Positions 1 through 11,224 of a stretch of DNA of 64,000 bases are shown piece by piece. Origin of the DNA: Ophiodon elongatus (taxonomy: Eukaryota; Chordata; Actinopteri; Perciformes; Hexagrammidae); the NCBI GenBank assembly GCA_016806645.1, contig JACSYO010000527.1, positions 2,496,001-2,560,000 on the forward strand, written 5' to 3'. The stretch's first letter is position 1. Every line of letters begins with the position of its first letter. The notes beneath the pieces are model-generated. The model saw only the letters and a list, made by a program, of their open reading frames with translations, had not been told where the DNA came from and did no database searches. The translations under genes and the position numbers were made by a program.

Positions 1-703
1 TTCACTAACCATTTACTAAATGACTTCAGTGACCACACATGTGCGGTTCCTTTTCCTTTGCTGTTGTTGGATTGTAGGCCGACGACGTGAAGTGAATTCC
101 CATAATGTCGGAGGTAGTCAAGTCAACAGGGTGATGTTTGTTGATGAGAATGAAATTGGCCAAAATGAGCTCTCAGGTGACCGAGGGAGGGCCGTTTTAA
201 AACGTCTACTGCGTAGTTACTGTATGTGCATGTTGATGAAATCCACTGCTAAGAGCTGCTTCATTATCATTAAACTGAGTGAAGGAGCTAAATGATGTGG
301 TGGGTGGTGGAGGGTCAGGGGACAAGAGAAAAGAAAACGCATTTTAGTTTAGAAAAAAAAGTGCTTTTAATCCTGAAATCTGAAACCGTCTCTAATTATT
401 CAATAGCTATGTCAATATGAACATCTTTTTAGAGTTTTCTTGATTTTCATAGTGCCAGTTAGCAAAATAACATTGTTTATATTGCTGCCAAAATCCTGTT
501 TTCCGTCAACATAATGACACTCGTTGCTCAAAGAACCAAATTAACCAATAAACAAAGATGTTCTCGCTGCATCATTCCATAAATTAAATTGTAATCAAAA
601 CAAAACTGGGAAAATTGATTAGAAAAATAAATTACTAATTAAAATGAGCCGTTTGTGCTGACTTCTGCTGTTGATCTGACAGCTGTTGGTTTTGACTTGT
701 GGC

Positions 704-721
704 GTGTGTGTGTGTGTGTGT
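704..721. repeat. (GT)9 microsatellite
   Basis: Short perfect GT run followed by a GA-rich stretch. It lies inside the possible 3' UTR. Confidence 0.9.
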
Positions 722-1677
722 GGAGAGAGAGCGGTGCTGTGTATGTTAATGTGTTTTAATTCCACGGACTCGCTGCTGGGTTCGTCATTTTTGCATGAAA
801 AGGTGTTGTGTTCAGCCGTGATGGAGAACGTGATCATTTTGGCAACTTGACGGAGAACATTTCCAACTCGCACTTCCCACTTGCACTTACAGCGTATCTG
901 TTATTTCACAAAACTTGTCTGTTGTCCTTCAGTGTTTTGGTTTCCTTTGGTTTTCCAGTATCTTCTCACCAACACCTGGGCTGGATGGCCAGTCAAGTTA
1001 GGACAAGGAGTCTCAGTTCCTTCACCAAAACGCCACATTTTTGGATAGTTTGAAGTTTCCCAAAAAATAAATTCTACAAACTCTTTTTGTCATTTTAACA
1101 AAAGAGGCCAAATTTCTCAGATGAATGATACTTGGAGATAAATATTTTGATCATCCTACCCAAATTTCTTTTTAAATCCCAACCTAGGTTTATTTACTTT
1201 TTAAGTATACTTGGCTAGGTTTAGGCTACACAAGTATTTGGTAAGAACTTGGGAAAGAGTGTCTTACGGAACTGGTGTTAGTTAGTACAGAAGTTGCATA
1301 ACACAATGACTGTCGCAGTCGATTTGTTTTCTCATGTGATACAAAGAGCAGTGAAAGTGACCAGTCCAACCTCGAGCTCGGACTTCCTCACTCTTTATAC
1401 TGCATCAGTTGCTCTGACTGTCTAATAATGACACAGACTGGTTTGCATTGGAGTTTGTTGAAAGCCTGAAACGTCTCATACAGACGCTAGGGTGCCTTGG
1501 TGCGTCGGTGTGGGGCGCCGAGGGTCCCGTCATTTACTCATTACCCTTTTGTCACTCATTGAGTCCCTTCCCCTCTCTTCCCTCTTCCCAGCAGTCCTGA
1601 CCTGTACTGTTTATTTTTCCCCTTTCCCATGAGAGGAAATGTGTTCTAACAGATTTTAGCATTGATGTTGACAGTGA

Positions 1678-1680
<3 letters not shown>

Positions 1681-1718
<38 letters not shown>
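1681..1718. repeat. (GT)19 microsatellite
   Basis: Perfect GT dinucleotide run of about 38 bases. A G-rich run (about 1782-1798) follows some 60 bases later. Confidence 0.95.
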
Positions 1719-1719
<1 letters not shown>

Positions 1720-1907
1720 GATGCCTGTTTGGTTCCTTAAGGCTGACTGGCTTAATCTCATATACATAAGGCCTTTACACAGGGGGGGAGGGGGGGGACG
1801 TGGCAAGAAAATGCAAAATACTACAAATATTTATTATATTATTGTAAAAAGTAATAACAGAAAGAGTGGATAAGGTCTGCGCTGTCTTTGTTAAGGTTGA
1901 AAGGAGC

Positions 1908-1913
1908 AATAAA
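1908..1913 (+). terminator. Candidate polyadenylation signal AATAAA
   Basis: Canonical AATAAA with GT-rich sequence 35-50 bases downstream (tgttgttgtt near 1949-1958), the usual layout of a vertebrate poly(A) site. It is the natural end for the proposed upstream terminal exon. AATAAA also occurs often by chance in AT-rich DNA. Confidence 0.3.
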
Positions 1914-2047
1914 GTTTGTCATTTTGGTGCCAACCACGGAGCCTCCGTGTTGTTGTTACACTTTAGTGAACATTTTGAATATGTCCGTTCCGCACAACGT
2001 GATTGGTTGATGCCCTTATTAATCACGACAAAAACAACAGTTTGAAC

Positions 2048-2049
<2 letters not shown>

Positions 2050-2079
<30 letters not shown>
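2050..2079. repeat. (AT)15 microsatellite
   Basis: Perfect AT dinucleotide run. Confidence 0.95.
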
Positions 2080-2081
<2 letters not shown>

Positions 2082-2486
2082 CAAATTAATCACACAAAAA
2101 AAAGGCCTTTTGAGTCTGTGATCACCATATTCTAACTATCAAAGCTGTTTGCAAGTCTTTTGGGACACGTCTTGAGCCCGGTCTTAAGTAATTTGAGACT
2201 AGTCCAAGTAAATTTTGGACATGTTCAAGATGGATCGAAATCCAAGTCAAGGCTTAAGTCAGTCAGTCTTTTGACAGTCGGCGCAAGTCTTCAAGGGCAA
2301 GTCAATGTCAACATGTATGTCTGTGTCATGTCTCCAAATGTTGACCATTAAAATTACACAGTAACTGAGACCAAGTTCCTCGAATGCTGGAAAGTTTTGC
2401 TGGAAAGTTTTTGCTTTCATGTCTCATGCCTCAAGCCTTGGTGGTTTCAGTCCGATTCGACAAGTCTGAATTCACATGTCAACAGC

Positions 2487-2489
<3 letters not shown>

Positions 2490-2517
<28 letters not shown>

Positions 2518-2550
2518 TCGTGTGTGTGTGTGTGTGTGTGTGTGCGTGTG
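2490..2550. repeat. Interrupted (GT)n microsatellite
   Basis: About 60 bases of GT repeats broken by gc and ttc interruptions. Confidence 0.95.
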
Positions 2551-2970
2551 TAAGTAAGTTTGTGTGACAAGAAGAAAGAATTCAAGTTGCTGTTTACGAT
2601 GTGAGTGTGTCTCTCTTTCCGTAGTGTGCTGCTGCTGATGTCTTTAACCCAGGTTGGATGTCATTTCCTCTCTTCTGGCCGGCCAAATCCTTTAACTTCC
2701 CACACAAGCACGCACGCACAAAAGAAAAACACTTCTCACACTCTGGTTCGCATTCATCCCCCTTGAGAACACACAGATGTACACTCGACACACTGTCATA
2801 GTTTGTTCATCCACATAAACAGTTCTTCACACACACGTTTTCTTTCACTCGCCCTTCCTCAAACACACACACACACAGCTTTCTAAGCGGAGGGAGGTGT
2901 GGGGAGGTAGAGGACGGGTGTTTCACAAATTACATGCAGACTTTTTGCATCAAGTGTCAACCTTCCCCCT

Positions 2971-3009
2971 CTTCCTCCTCCTCCTCCTCCTCCTCCTCCT
3001 CCTCCTCCT
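2971..3009. repeat. (TCC)13 pyrimidine tract upstream of the first coding exon
   Basis: About thirteen TCC triplets on the plus strand, forming a homopyrimidine/homopurine block 130-170 bases before the proposed start codon. Such tracts are common in vertebrate promoters and 5' UTRs and can form H-DNA or G-rich structures on the opposite strand. A role here is inferred from position only. Confidence 0.9.
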
Positions 3010-3141
3010 TCCTCACTTTGCTGAACTGAAACACAACCTCGGCATGAGCCATGACGGAGTAAGCTGCCCACATGGGTTAGAAACTCTCCAGAAGCGCAGG
3101 GTTTTTTCGTGGGACTATGTGTACTGTTGAACGTGTGGAAT
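3010..3141 (+). promoter_or_regulatory. Presumed 5' UTR / proximal promoter with upstream AUGs
   Basis: The 130 bases before the proposed start hold four upstream ATGs. A 28-codon frame runs 3044-3130; very short frames run 3051-3062 and 3072-3080; and a frame from 3117 overlaps the main start and stays open past the splice donor. No TATA box is evident. If the transcript starts upstream of 3044, these uORFs would be expected to lower initiation at 3142. The transcription start itself cannot be seen, so this extent is provisional. Confidence 0.4.
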
Positions 3142-3265
3142 ATGGCTCAGACCCCGGCGTTAAAAAAAACTCCTCTGCGGAGATCCTTCAGCGAGCACGT
3201 GAAAGATTCCACCAACAAGGCTTGGGATGTCTTCTGGAGGAGCGTGAGGGAGAGGCGGCTGTCGG
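3142..3265 (+). CDS. First coding exon, DLC1/STARD13/STARD8-family RhoGAP (partial)
   Basis: The exon encodes 41 residues plus one base of the next codon. ATG is in a good Kozak context (A at -3, G at +4) and the exon ends at g|GTGAGT (3266-3271), a consensus donor in phase 1. The peptide has a basic, Ser-rich head (TPLRRSFSEHV, with an RRSFS site that suits basophilic kinases) followed by a helical stretch, KDSTNKAWDVFWRSVRERRL. From my knowledge of the family, alternative N-termini of this type precede the SAM domain of DLC1-related RhoGAPs, which act on RhoA at focal adhesions. The split codon (G|..) would complete Glu, as expected at the junction to the conserved 'EIEAKEACDWLR' SAM exon. 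I see no SAM, RhoGAP or START exon later in the window, so the first intron would exceed 60 kb. The exon call is firmer than the family; the paralogue cannot be decided. A chance ORF is the main alternative, but codon composition, Kozak and donor all agree. Confidence 0.6.
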
Positions 3266-3274
3266 GTGAGTTGG

Positions 3275-3312
3275 GATATGATATGATATGATATGATATG
3301 ATGTGATGTGGA
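3275..3312. repeat. (ATATG)n pentanucleotide microsatellite
   Basis: About five gatat units decaying into gatgt units, starting only about 10 bases after the splice donor of the first coding exon. Confidence 0.9.
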
Positions 3313-5201
3313 TGCAGATTACTCAGCTGGTCGACAGGTTGGAAAGTGGAGTTCACGCAAGGTTGCATCAGCAAAGAAAGAAAGTGAGAAGGAGGTGGGG
3401 GAGATGAGGTTAAAATCTTCTATTACAGCATGTGGAATTTGATTACAGTATCAACATGTATATCGTGATACTTTATGGGAATGTCAGTCTGTCAGCATCT
3501 GTGGAGTTGTACTCACTTGTGTTTCTTTTGCACAAGCTTGAAAGCTGAGATGTAGTTCAGAGTCATATGCAGTGGCTGCCTGCATCGGTTCGTTAAATCT
3601 GGGCCTTTTAAAGGTCTTCATTTTCAGCCTGGTCTCATGGCAGTTTACGAAATGGTCATAAAATGCAATCTCTTAGTTTCGTTTACAGGGACACAAATTG
3701 TCCTTTTTGGTAGCAATGGAAAGTCAATTAGGATCTTTTTCGTGGTGGGACACAAGCATTAGACGCATCCATGCGACGGTACAATGGTTAAAGATAGTGG
3801 CATATCAGATATTGAGAAATACAGAAAATGATGGACAGGAGGGGAGGTGGGTCAGTTATTTTCCTAAACTTAACATTTGTTTTCTTGCCCAAACCTAACT
3901 GTACCTCGTTATTTTAAGCAAATGTTTTTCCTGAACCTTAATAAGTGGTTTTGTCGCCTAAACTTATCTTTTGTTTGTTGTGTAATGTCGGCCCGACTGA
4001 AAAAGAAGTCTTGCTGAGCAAAATGAAAACAAATGGACAATCCGGGTCGTTCAGCGGAAAACCAAGAGATTAAGTTTTGACTTCTTTCTTTTTTTGTCTA
4101 TGTTGAAACTATGTTGTCATTTTTCATATGTTGATCCATAACCTGGGAAAACTTTCACCAATTCAAACCACTTCGAATGCACCTCTCAAACAGTGATGTC
4201 ACTCCTGATGAGAAACACCAGTCTTCACTTCAACATCTAATGTATTTATTGACGTTGGGAGCCCAGTTTGATGAGTCACAAAAAGACAAAAATACTGAAA
4301 GCTAACCAATTGTGGACCAGTTGGTCCCGAACAGTATCTGGCACTGTGGCAGACAAACGTGGCTATCCTTCACGTTGTCTTGGCGAAACATGATTTTTCT
4401 TTTGGTAAATGTGCAAAAAGGTCAAAACTTTCAAGCATATTTGAGGAAAGAGTTGGTGGAACCACTGCTGTACATTAAGCTACTGCCAGAGATTGAAAGT
4501 ACAGGAAGGAAAATGTCACCCAATGTACGAGCATTGGCTCTGTAATGTATTTTTAATCGTTTTTGGAAACATTGAACTTATATGGCATTTAGACATGAAC
4601 TGCATCGGCCTTTACTTTTTAGGAAGTTAAAATCATTGTTGGTTTTAGTCTCTTCATGGGGGTTATTGATATTAATAAAATAATTTGAATAACACCAGCT
4701 TTGTCCTTTTTTTAAATATCTCTCGTTTCACTGTCAAAAGCTGCCACAACATCCTGGTAAGCGCCTGCTTGTTTCTGTCCATCCATGTAGTTGCTCTATA
4801 AAACCACTGGCATGTGAGCTGTTGCTGTGACTGATTGTGGTTTCACGTCTCACTGAAGCCGAAACAGCTTTCCGGTGTTTGTTGCACGGTGGCTCACTTG
4901 TTGATACTGCGGGTGCTAAATGAAGTCCTCGGCACCAAGCACCCAGCAATGTCCTGTACTCCTCACTGAGAGGCATTGAGTCTCTTTCCATCTGACGAAT
5001 CACGAGAGGCCGGGAAGTCTCTGTTCTGACACCTAAACCTCATCAGCAGGAGTCTGGCAGTGTTTCATCACCATTAACACAAAGCAGGTTTCAGTAGATC
5101 AGTGAACCTGGGACTCAGCGCTGTGGAGTGTGGGGAGAAAATGGTGTGCTGTTTAACTAAAGCTCCAGGGAATGGTAAGGTTGTATTTCCCTGGAGGTAG
5201 G

Positions 5202-5204
<3 letters not shown>
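3313..5204. other. Intronic, no gene; likely old interspersed repeat at 3627-3990
   Basis: No convincing exon. From about 3627 to 3990 the sequence resembles repeat sequence common in fish genomes. Its right part (about 3862-3968) reads on the minus strand as the 'tttaggcaacaaaaccactt' repeat seen elsewhere in the window. The remaining sequence has only short chance frames. Confidence 0.45.
3862..3968 (-). repeat. 'TTTAGGCAACAAAACTACTT' family copy (minus strand)
   Basis: On the reverse complement, 'gataagtttaggcgacaaaa' followed by 'ccacttattaaggttcagga' matches the core of the dispersed repeat also found at 39428, 41420, 49640 and 55030. It is a diverged fragment without visible termini. 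Confidence 0.5.

Positions 5205-5249
<45 letters not shown>
5205..5249. repeat. (GT)22 microsatellite
   Basis: Perfect GT run of about 45 bases, preceded by ggtaggtag. Confidence 0.95.
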
Positions 5250-5250
<1 letters not shown>

Positions 5251-5987
5251 CTGGAAGGTTAATTTACTGAACTGGCTGTGAAAATGTCAAGGTGACCCAG
5301 AGGGCGACCTGCAGTCATGTGCTGAGGAAGTCTTGAGTGTAAACGTGAGGGGAAAGTCTACAAATGGCTACCCTCCATTGGCATGCGAGCTAGTTATGTC
5401 ACCAGTTTTGCTTGCTTGTTAGCCTGGTACTGGGGGACCATCTTGCAGCTTTCTGTTGTGTGGGCAACCTAAGGCTGGCTTTATCCGGATAGCTCATGCT
5501 CATTACTTTACTTGAAATTAAAAGTACTTTATTTTAAATTTTATTTATTTTTTATTTGTATTAATCTATTCTCATAAACTGGCCAAAATGAAACCTGAGT
5601 GTGTTGATTCTCATAGTTGAACTCTGACACTGACAGTGGGAATTAATGTTTGTCACTGTGAAAATCACACTTTCCCATGAACACCCGCACACAGGATGGA
5701 ATACAACATATTGGTGAGGCAGGTTTCTGAGGTGAGAAGTTTTTTTTATTTTTTTGTCAAGATGCTGCAAACATTCAGAACAGCTACCTTCAGGGGTTTA
5801 AATGAACTTCAGTGATAAACTGAAAAGTTGAGGGAGGAATAATCCCTCTGCTGTATGTTTACGTCCAGACTCACCGAGCGCTTCTTAAACCTCAAGGAAT
5901 ACCTCCGATTCTTTGACTACTTGTGTGTATTTATGTGTGCCGCTCGGTGAGTGTGTTTGTGTGGGAGCAGTATTTAAATTTTTTTCT

Positions 5988-6007
5988 GTGTGTGTGTGTG
6001 TGTGTGT
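5988..6007. repeat. (TG)10 microsatellite
   Basis: Short perfect TG run after a T-rich stretch. Confidence 0.85.
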
Positions 6008-6078
6008 TTAATTCAGACAGCTGGTTCTGCTTTTCCTATGAGACCTGATACCTGGCTCCAGCTGTGTGTACACTTACA

Positions 6079-6136
<58 letters not shown>
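6079..6136. repeat. (TC)n(TG)n compound microsatellite
   Basis: About 7 TC units pass directly into about 22 TG units. Confidence 0.95.
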
Positions 6137-6137
<1 letters not shown>

Positions 6138-8927
6138 ATTAAATCAACACATGACGTTAGAGCAGTCATGATCACTGATTGGCTGAGATGGATTATGTAA
6201 TCCTGTGCTCTATAATCCTGTTGCGCACTCACACATTTACACACACAGGAGAGGGAAAAACAGAGTTTTTTTTCACAGCAATGGTTTTGCATTAAACTGT
6301 GTACTTTACATACATTTATTCAATTTTGAATACCTTCCAAGCAGCCACTGATTTCCAGTCATTTACATATGCTGTGAAAATAGTTCTGTTTATTTAAAAC
6401 ATGCATAATGGATGGCCTTATTTTCAAAGATGTGTATCCTGTCTCCTAAAAATGGCATTCCCATTCAACAAAACTGCATTGTGAATTATGTTTTTCGGAA
6501 AACATATTTCATCATGATTTACGTTTGCTTTTTAATGTATCACCAAACCGTTTCAAATGAGTCCGCAAAAGTCTGCATAGGGACTGCCTAAACCTAACCA
6601 AGTACTTTTGTTTCATTTGTGTATTGTATTGTTTAGATATTTTAGTAATTTAAGACCAACCATAATGTTTGTTTTTTTTACTAAAACTAACAAAGTAGTT
6701 TTGTAGGGTTTCATGTTTTGTTTGTTGTTTTCAATTTCCAACTTTAAGCACATGTTTCAAGCTGCAACTGCAATCGAATAATAATAATTAAGAATTCAGT
6801 TTAGTTGAACGGGAACATATTTTTGTAGGAGAGCGGGTTTTGCACCAGGTCTCATTCACTCATATCGACCAATCCGTTGCAGAGATATTGCCTCTCATAA
6901 TCACATGCCCCTGGCTTTGAGGAAAAAAAATAAATTTTACGTGTGGATTTTAGAGCACAAAACATTATTTTGGTTTGGCATTGTGTATTTTACTGCTGTA
7001 TTTGGATTAATTGAACACCATTAGTGATATACAAGTGAAATATATAGTTTGGTACATGAGAAAATTCAAATTGCACTCATTGTGCCAAATGGCCATTTTC
7101 GGAGACCTCACCTGAAGAGTGTGTACTAAAAACTCTCATTTTTTTCTGCTTCACTTTATCAAAGTCTAAGTTTGCAAAGAGAATGTTCACATATTGTGCT
7201 ATGATCTGGTAGAGGTTTAAACCTGCAGCTGCATCATTCCAAAGGGATAATCAACCTGAAAGTGATTTTTCTTTTTGGCAAACCTGACAGTTTTTCATTT
7301 TTGCTGTGTTCCATCTTCATTTAATCTTAACGAGTTTCATATATACGGATATTTCCACATCTGAACACATCTCACAAGTGTTCCCGTTATAATAACTCAA
7401 ATTATTCAAATAGACCTTGTGGTTGCAGAGATATACTCTTTTTAGTACATTAGAGCGGAGGCCTAAAACAATAGGTTAGTTTTTTTCAAAGAATTATTTT
7501 TACCACCATGAGACTGGAGAACAGACGGCAGAACCTCTGCATCCAAAACAGATGCAGTTCTGTACATAAAGTAGTAGATTGGTTGTCTGTGACTTTCCAG
7601 CACATACAGCACAGAGTCTGTGCATAAATCTTTTTTCTTCCCAGCTGTGCAGACACTCGGCAAACCGCTAACAAAATGTACTTCCCACATACATACAGAT
7701 AATTGTTGCCATTAAAAAAATAAAAAATCCAACACACAAATCAGAGTTGTGGAATCAACCCTGCACTCCCATAATTTCCACTCTTCATAACCGAACCACG
7801 TGTGAACTGAACCAACTTTGCGTCTCTCCCGAGGACCGAGGACCGTATTTAGCTGCGGTGTGAACACGGCCCGTGAGAATCGCTGCTCTAATCCTCGTCT
7901 CCGGTCCTCGCGTTGTCTTTCATCTCTGGCTGTCTCCGAGTCTCTCCACAGGAGCATCTCCCATCCATTCTCCTTCATCAGCCCGTCCTAATATTTACCC
8001 CACCGCTAAAAAGTTGTCATAATTCACAGCCCAAATATGGTCTTCCATTCAAACCTCACAGGCAGCGCCGTGACAAACAGTCTTTGCTAGACACACTCTG
8101 TAAACTTTGGATTAACTTTTTCCTTGCGCCTGGTCGGACTCGTCGCCATTATGACAGGGTGCGGGTCTCCAGAAAATCCAGATGCAAAGTGGTAGTTAAT
8201 TTAGAGGTGGAGACTTTTGTAAAATATCCACAGAGAACTACATGGTAAAACAAAAATAAACACAATTGTTTTGAAAAAAGCAAAAAACAGTCCTGTCCTG
8301 TATTTTTGTTCAGTTGTTGGCTTCGTCTGAGTGGGAGGATTGTGAAAGGATTTCAAAGGACATTTTGATTTTATCCAGATTCATAGGATGTTTTACAGAC
8401 TTCAAGGGATGTTTCTGAAGTCATCGAGTTTCTGCTCTTCAGAGGGAAAAGACTTCACCAGGTACTTTAATGTGACAGGAGGTATTGTTCACGTTTTATA
8501 AGGCCACCATGCTGCAAGTCCTCACAGTGTCTGAGCTGTAGTGCTGTTGAATTTCAAATAAAATCTGTAAAGAACTGCAATTGACCTTTTGCAACTGGCA
8601 CATCAGCAGAGAGGCGAGCCAGGAAGTTTGATCGGAAGTTCAGCGGTGATTACAATTTCTCCGCTGATCTTTTTCACATGTCTGCAGGTCACCAACAGTT
8701 GTTGAGAAACGTTTCTGTTTTATCTTTAATTAGGTAGAACTGAGAGAAAACGAAGCCCTTTGTAGATGCATACTCTTACTTTGATAGATTAACAACATTT
8801 AAGTTTTTCATTTCATATTTAGTTTTAATGTTTGTATGCATTTTCCACTTTGTGATACTGGAGAATTAACCAAATTATTTTAAGTGAATCCCACAACAAC
8901 TGAAAAACTGCATTTAAAAAAAAGAAA

Positions 8928-8976
8928 TATATATATATATATATACACACATACACATACATACATACACATACCA
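8928..8976. repeat. (AT)n / (AC)(AT) compound microsatellite
   Basis: About nine AT units followed by mixed acacat and acat units. Confidence 0.85.
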
Positions 8977-9311
8977 AGAAGCCGGAAGAAAGAAGCTGGG
9001 AGTGGGCACATAAAAAAAGAACGCATCATTTCTTGTCAGAATCTTTCTCATTAGGAAGGAGACCCAGAAGCTACCACTGTTTATTTCCATCAACAGACAA
9101 CTAATTATGCAATAATTTTACAGCTAAACAGCCTTACACAATAAAGTGGTTCTTGAGGATAAAGATAATTAAAACTGAAAATGAGAACGCAGAGAGTCAC
9201 TGAGGCTCTGAGCCAAATGTGATGGAAGGAATCAATGTGAAGGCTGGTGTTTGTTCTGCAGTGATCAGAGATGGGCCAAACTAAACATCATCTGGGGGAT
9301 GGGAACCCAAG

Positions 9312-9353
9312 ACACACACACACACACACACACATACACACACACACACACAC
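9312..9353. repeat. (CA)n microsatellite
   Basis: CA run with one internal TA interruption. A second, shorter CA run lies at about 9434-9450. Confidence 0.95.
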
Positions 9354-9773
9354 TTCCCCCTCATGTCTCTGCAGCTTTGACAGAAAGAGTACAACACACA
9401 CTAAGACACAGACTCTTTATCATCAGCTTTCAAACACACACACACACACAGTTTTGGTTGTGGTCTTGCAACTTGTGCAGTAAATTATTCTGTTTGGGGG
9501 CAACAGGGAGCCAAATAAACGGAAAGGGGGGAATTGTGTGTGTTTGTCTTTTTTTTTTTTTTATCTCTGTTCGTGCTGCAGAAGGACGTGAGGAAGAGCT
9601 CGTGGGACAGCCATAGGGTTTAAACACTGAAAAACAAAAGAAAGAAAATAAACGGTCTCTTCTTTAAGTTGAAGCACTGGGTGATATCAGCCAAGTAGTG
9701 TTGTAGTATAGAATGCAATAAGAATTGCAGGTATGAAGAAATATGTCCCTCTTTACATGCACACCATACGCTG

Positions 9774-10203
9774 AATAAGACATTTTGAGGGGACCACAAT
9801 GTTCCAATTAACTTTCGTGAGTTGAAAACGCACTGTGAAAGGGTTATAAGTTATAAGATGAAAACACGCAACTCCCAAACCGTACAGCTACCTGTCAATC
9901 TCAAGGTAGAAATGGCATAAAACATAACCTGCTTTATGGTCTATTTTACTCTAAATGGGACCATAATTTACTAAATGAACATCATGCTGTATTGAAGAAG
10001 ACTTGAAAGTAGCGATTGAGACCATAAACTCATGTTTACAATGTTTTAATAAATCAAGTGAGAAATAGGGCCATTTTTATCATAGACTTCTATACAATCT
10101 GACGTCTCTTTGAAACCAGAGAAGTCGCCCCCTGATGGCCATTAGAAAGAATGCAAGTTTAAGGCACTTCCATTGGCTTCACTCCTCACAAAAGGAGGTT
10201 GCA
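9774..10203 (+). repeat. Dispersed ~430-bp repeat, family F1, copy 1
   Basis: First of three same-strand copies in this window (others at 24781-25226 and 40992-41421). Shared blocks include 'tagacttctatacaatctga', 'gaccataaactcatgtttac' and 'ggcttcact' near the right end. Copies align across almost the whole length with substitutions and small indels; flanks are unrelated, so it behaves as a transposed non-autonomous element. No coding frame, poly(A) tail or clear terminal inverted repeat is visible, and I cannot assign a superfamily. Confidence 0.8.
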
Positions 10204-11191
10204 GCCTCTCGTCATAGCTGCCTGGATTTCATCAGCAGTATTACCTCATCCTGAGCGTTGGGAGCACATGCCTTTTCCCCTCTTCCCTCCTCCCTCCTTC
10301 TCCACACTTCATTCTTTAACTTTCCCTCTCTCTGCTTTGCTCTTTTTCTTTCTGCTCGCCCACTCTTGCCTTCTCTTCTTTCCTCTCTGTTTCCTGTCAC
10401 TTTGACTGTATTTGTACTAGCGGCTCAGGGGAGTGTGTGTGTGTGGGGGGGGGGGGATTTTTTCTATTCTGATCGAGGCTATATGTTACAGTTAAAAAAC
10501 CTTTCCAGATGTGAAGTGAAAAAAATTCCCCAACTGAAGACCAGAAAAAATTAAATAATATCCAGTTGGCATAAAGAATGAAAGGATTCAGATTTCAGGT
10601 TTCTCGACTCACGCATCCGCTAAGAGAATATCCGACATTTTTTCTTTTTACTGATAGGTTCCCTTCTGCTTGCATTCTTTCAGAATTCATGAATATTTTA
10701 CAATATGGGGCACTCCAAATAATGTTTATCAAAAATAGTTTGATTGCCGAAGATGAAATCTGTCAGTGGGAGAGAAGATGAGGATAACGAAGGAGTGGCT
10801 TTTGCTCTCCACGATGAGAATGACTGGCTTTCTGCGAAAAGCTGAAAAGAAAATGCCTCTTTAATGTTGCAGCAGATGAGACAGAAAGTGGCTTTGTTTG
10901 TTGAGGCATTCAAGAGCCTGTTAACACCGGCATCGACCACGTCTTCCCCCAGGAGTGAATCTTAATGGTTTTGGGGCAAATCGCAGCAGAGCTTTGTGTT
11001 TTCTTTTTTTTTTTCACCTTTTTAGATAATTGTCTGATGGGCAGATTCCCTTCGATTTCTGGTCCACAAAATAACAGCAAAGGTGGTCATTCTTCCATAA
11101 AGGTTTGCACCATGTATGCACCATGACATCATCATGGTGGAGGTAGGCTAAACAGGGAAGCCCAGAGATCCTTTTAAAGGCCACAACCCTC
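10204..11191. other. Intronic, no gene; pyrimidine-rich tract and G run
   Basis: A CT-rich stretch runs from about 10270 to 10405, followed by (GT)6 and a twelve-base G run (about 10438-10457). Open frames here come from this low complexity. Nothing else is recognised. Confidence 0.5.
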
Positions 11192-11224
11192 CACCCCCGC
11201 CCCCGACCCCCACCCCCACCCCCA
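11192..11224 (-). other. C5 runs: potential G-quadruplex on the minus strand
   Basis: Five consecutive blocks of five C separated by single bases (accccc-gccccc-gaccccc pattern) on the plus strand. The minus strand therefore carries G5 runs with one- or two-base loops, the standard pattern for a stable quadruplex. There is no gene boundary here, so a role is unknown. Confidence 0.7.

Larger units (their letters stand above)
78..1930 (+). other. Possible terminal exon and 3' UTR of an upstream gene
   Basis: The first 77 bases look like the end of an intron: branch-like motifs (ctaac near 5-9, tactaaa near 14-20), a pyrimidine-rich tract (about 46-69) and a TAG ending at 77. The sequence after it can be read as five codons and a stop (78-95, Ala-Asp-Asp-Val-Lys-stop), or in another phase as a longer frame that stops at about 293. 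No long frame follows, and the first AATAAA with a good GT-rich downstream stretch is at 1908-1913. Together these would make a last exon with a ~1.8 kb 3' UTR, ending about 1.2 kb before the exon at 3142. The coding part is too short to identify a protein. The alternative is that this is intergenic or intronic DNA with chance splice and poly(A) motifs. Confidence 0.28.
5250..9311. other. Intronic, no gene recognised
   Basis: AT-rich sequence with microsatellites but no credible exon. Opposite-strand frames around 7463-7978 are short, lie in unremarkable sequence and match nothing I recognise. The block 7850-8170 is somewhat richer in CpG than its surroundings but has no splice-supported frame. 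A minus-strand fragment of the 'tttaggcaacaaaac' repeat may lie at about 6587-6705. Confidence 0.5.

Noticed and set aside
50..293. 91-codon frame at the left edge read as a small protein gene.
   Set aside because: Its first part lies in what looks like an intron end (pyrimidine tract and AG at 76-77), and no protein family is recognised. It is treated as a possible terminal exon instead.
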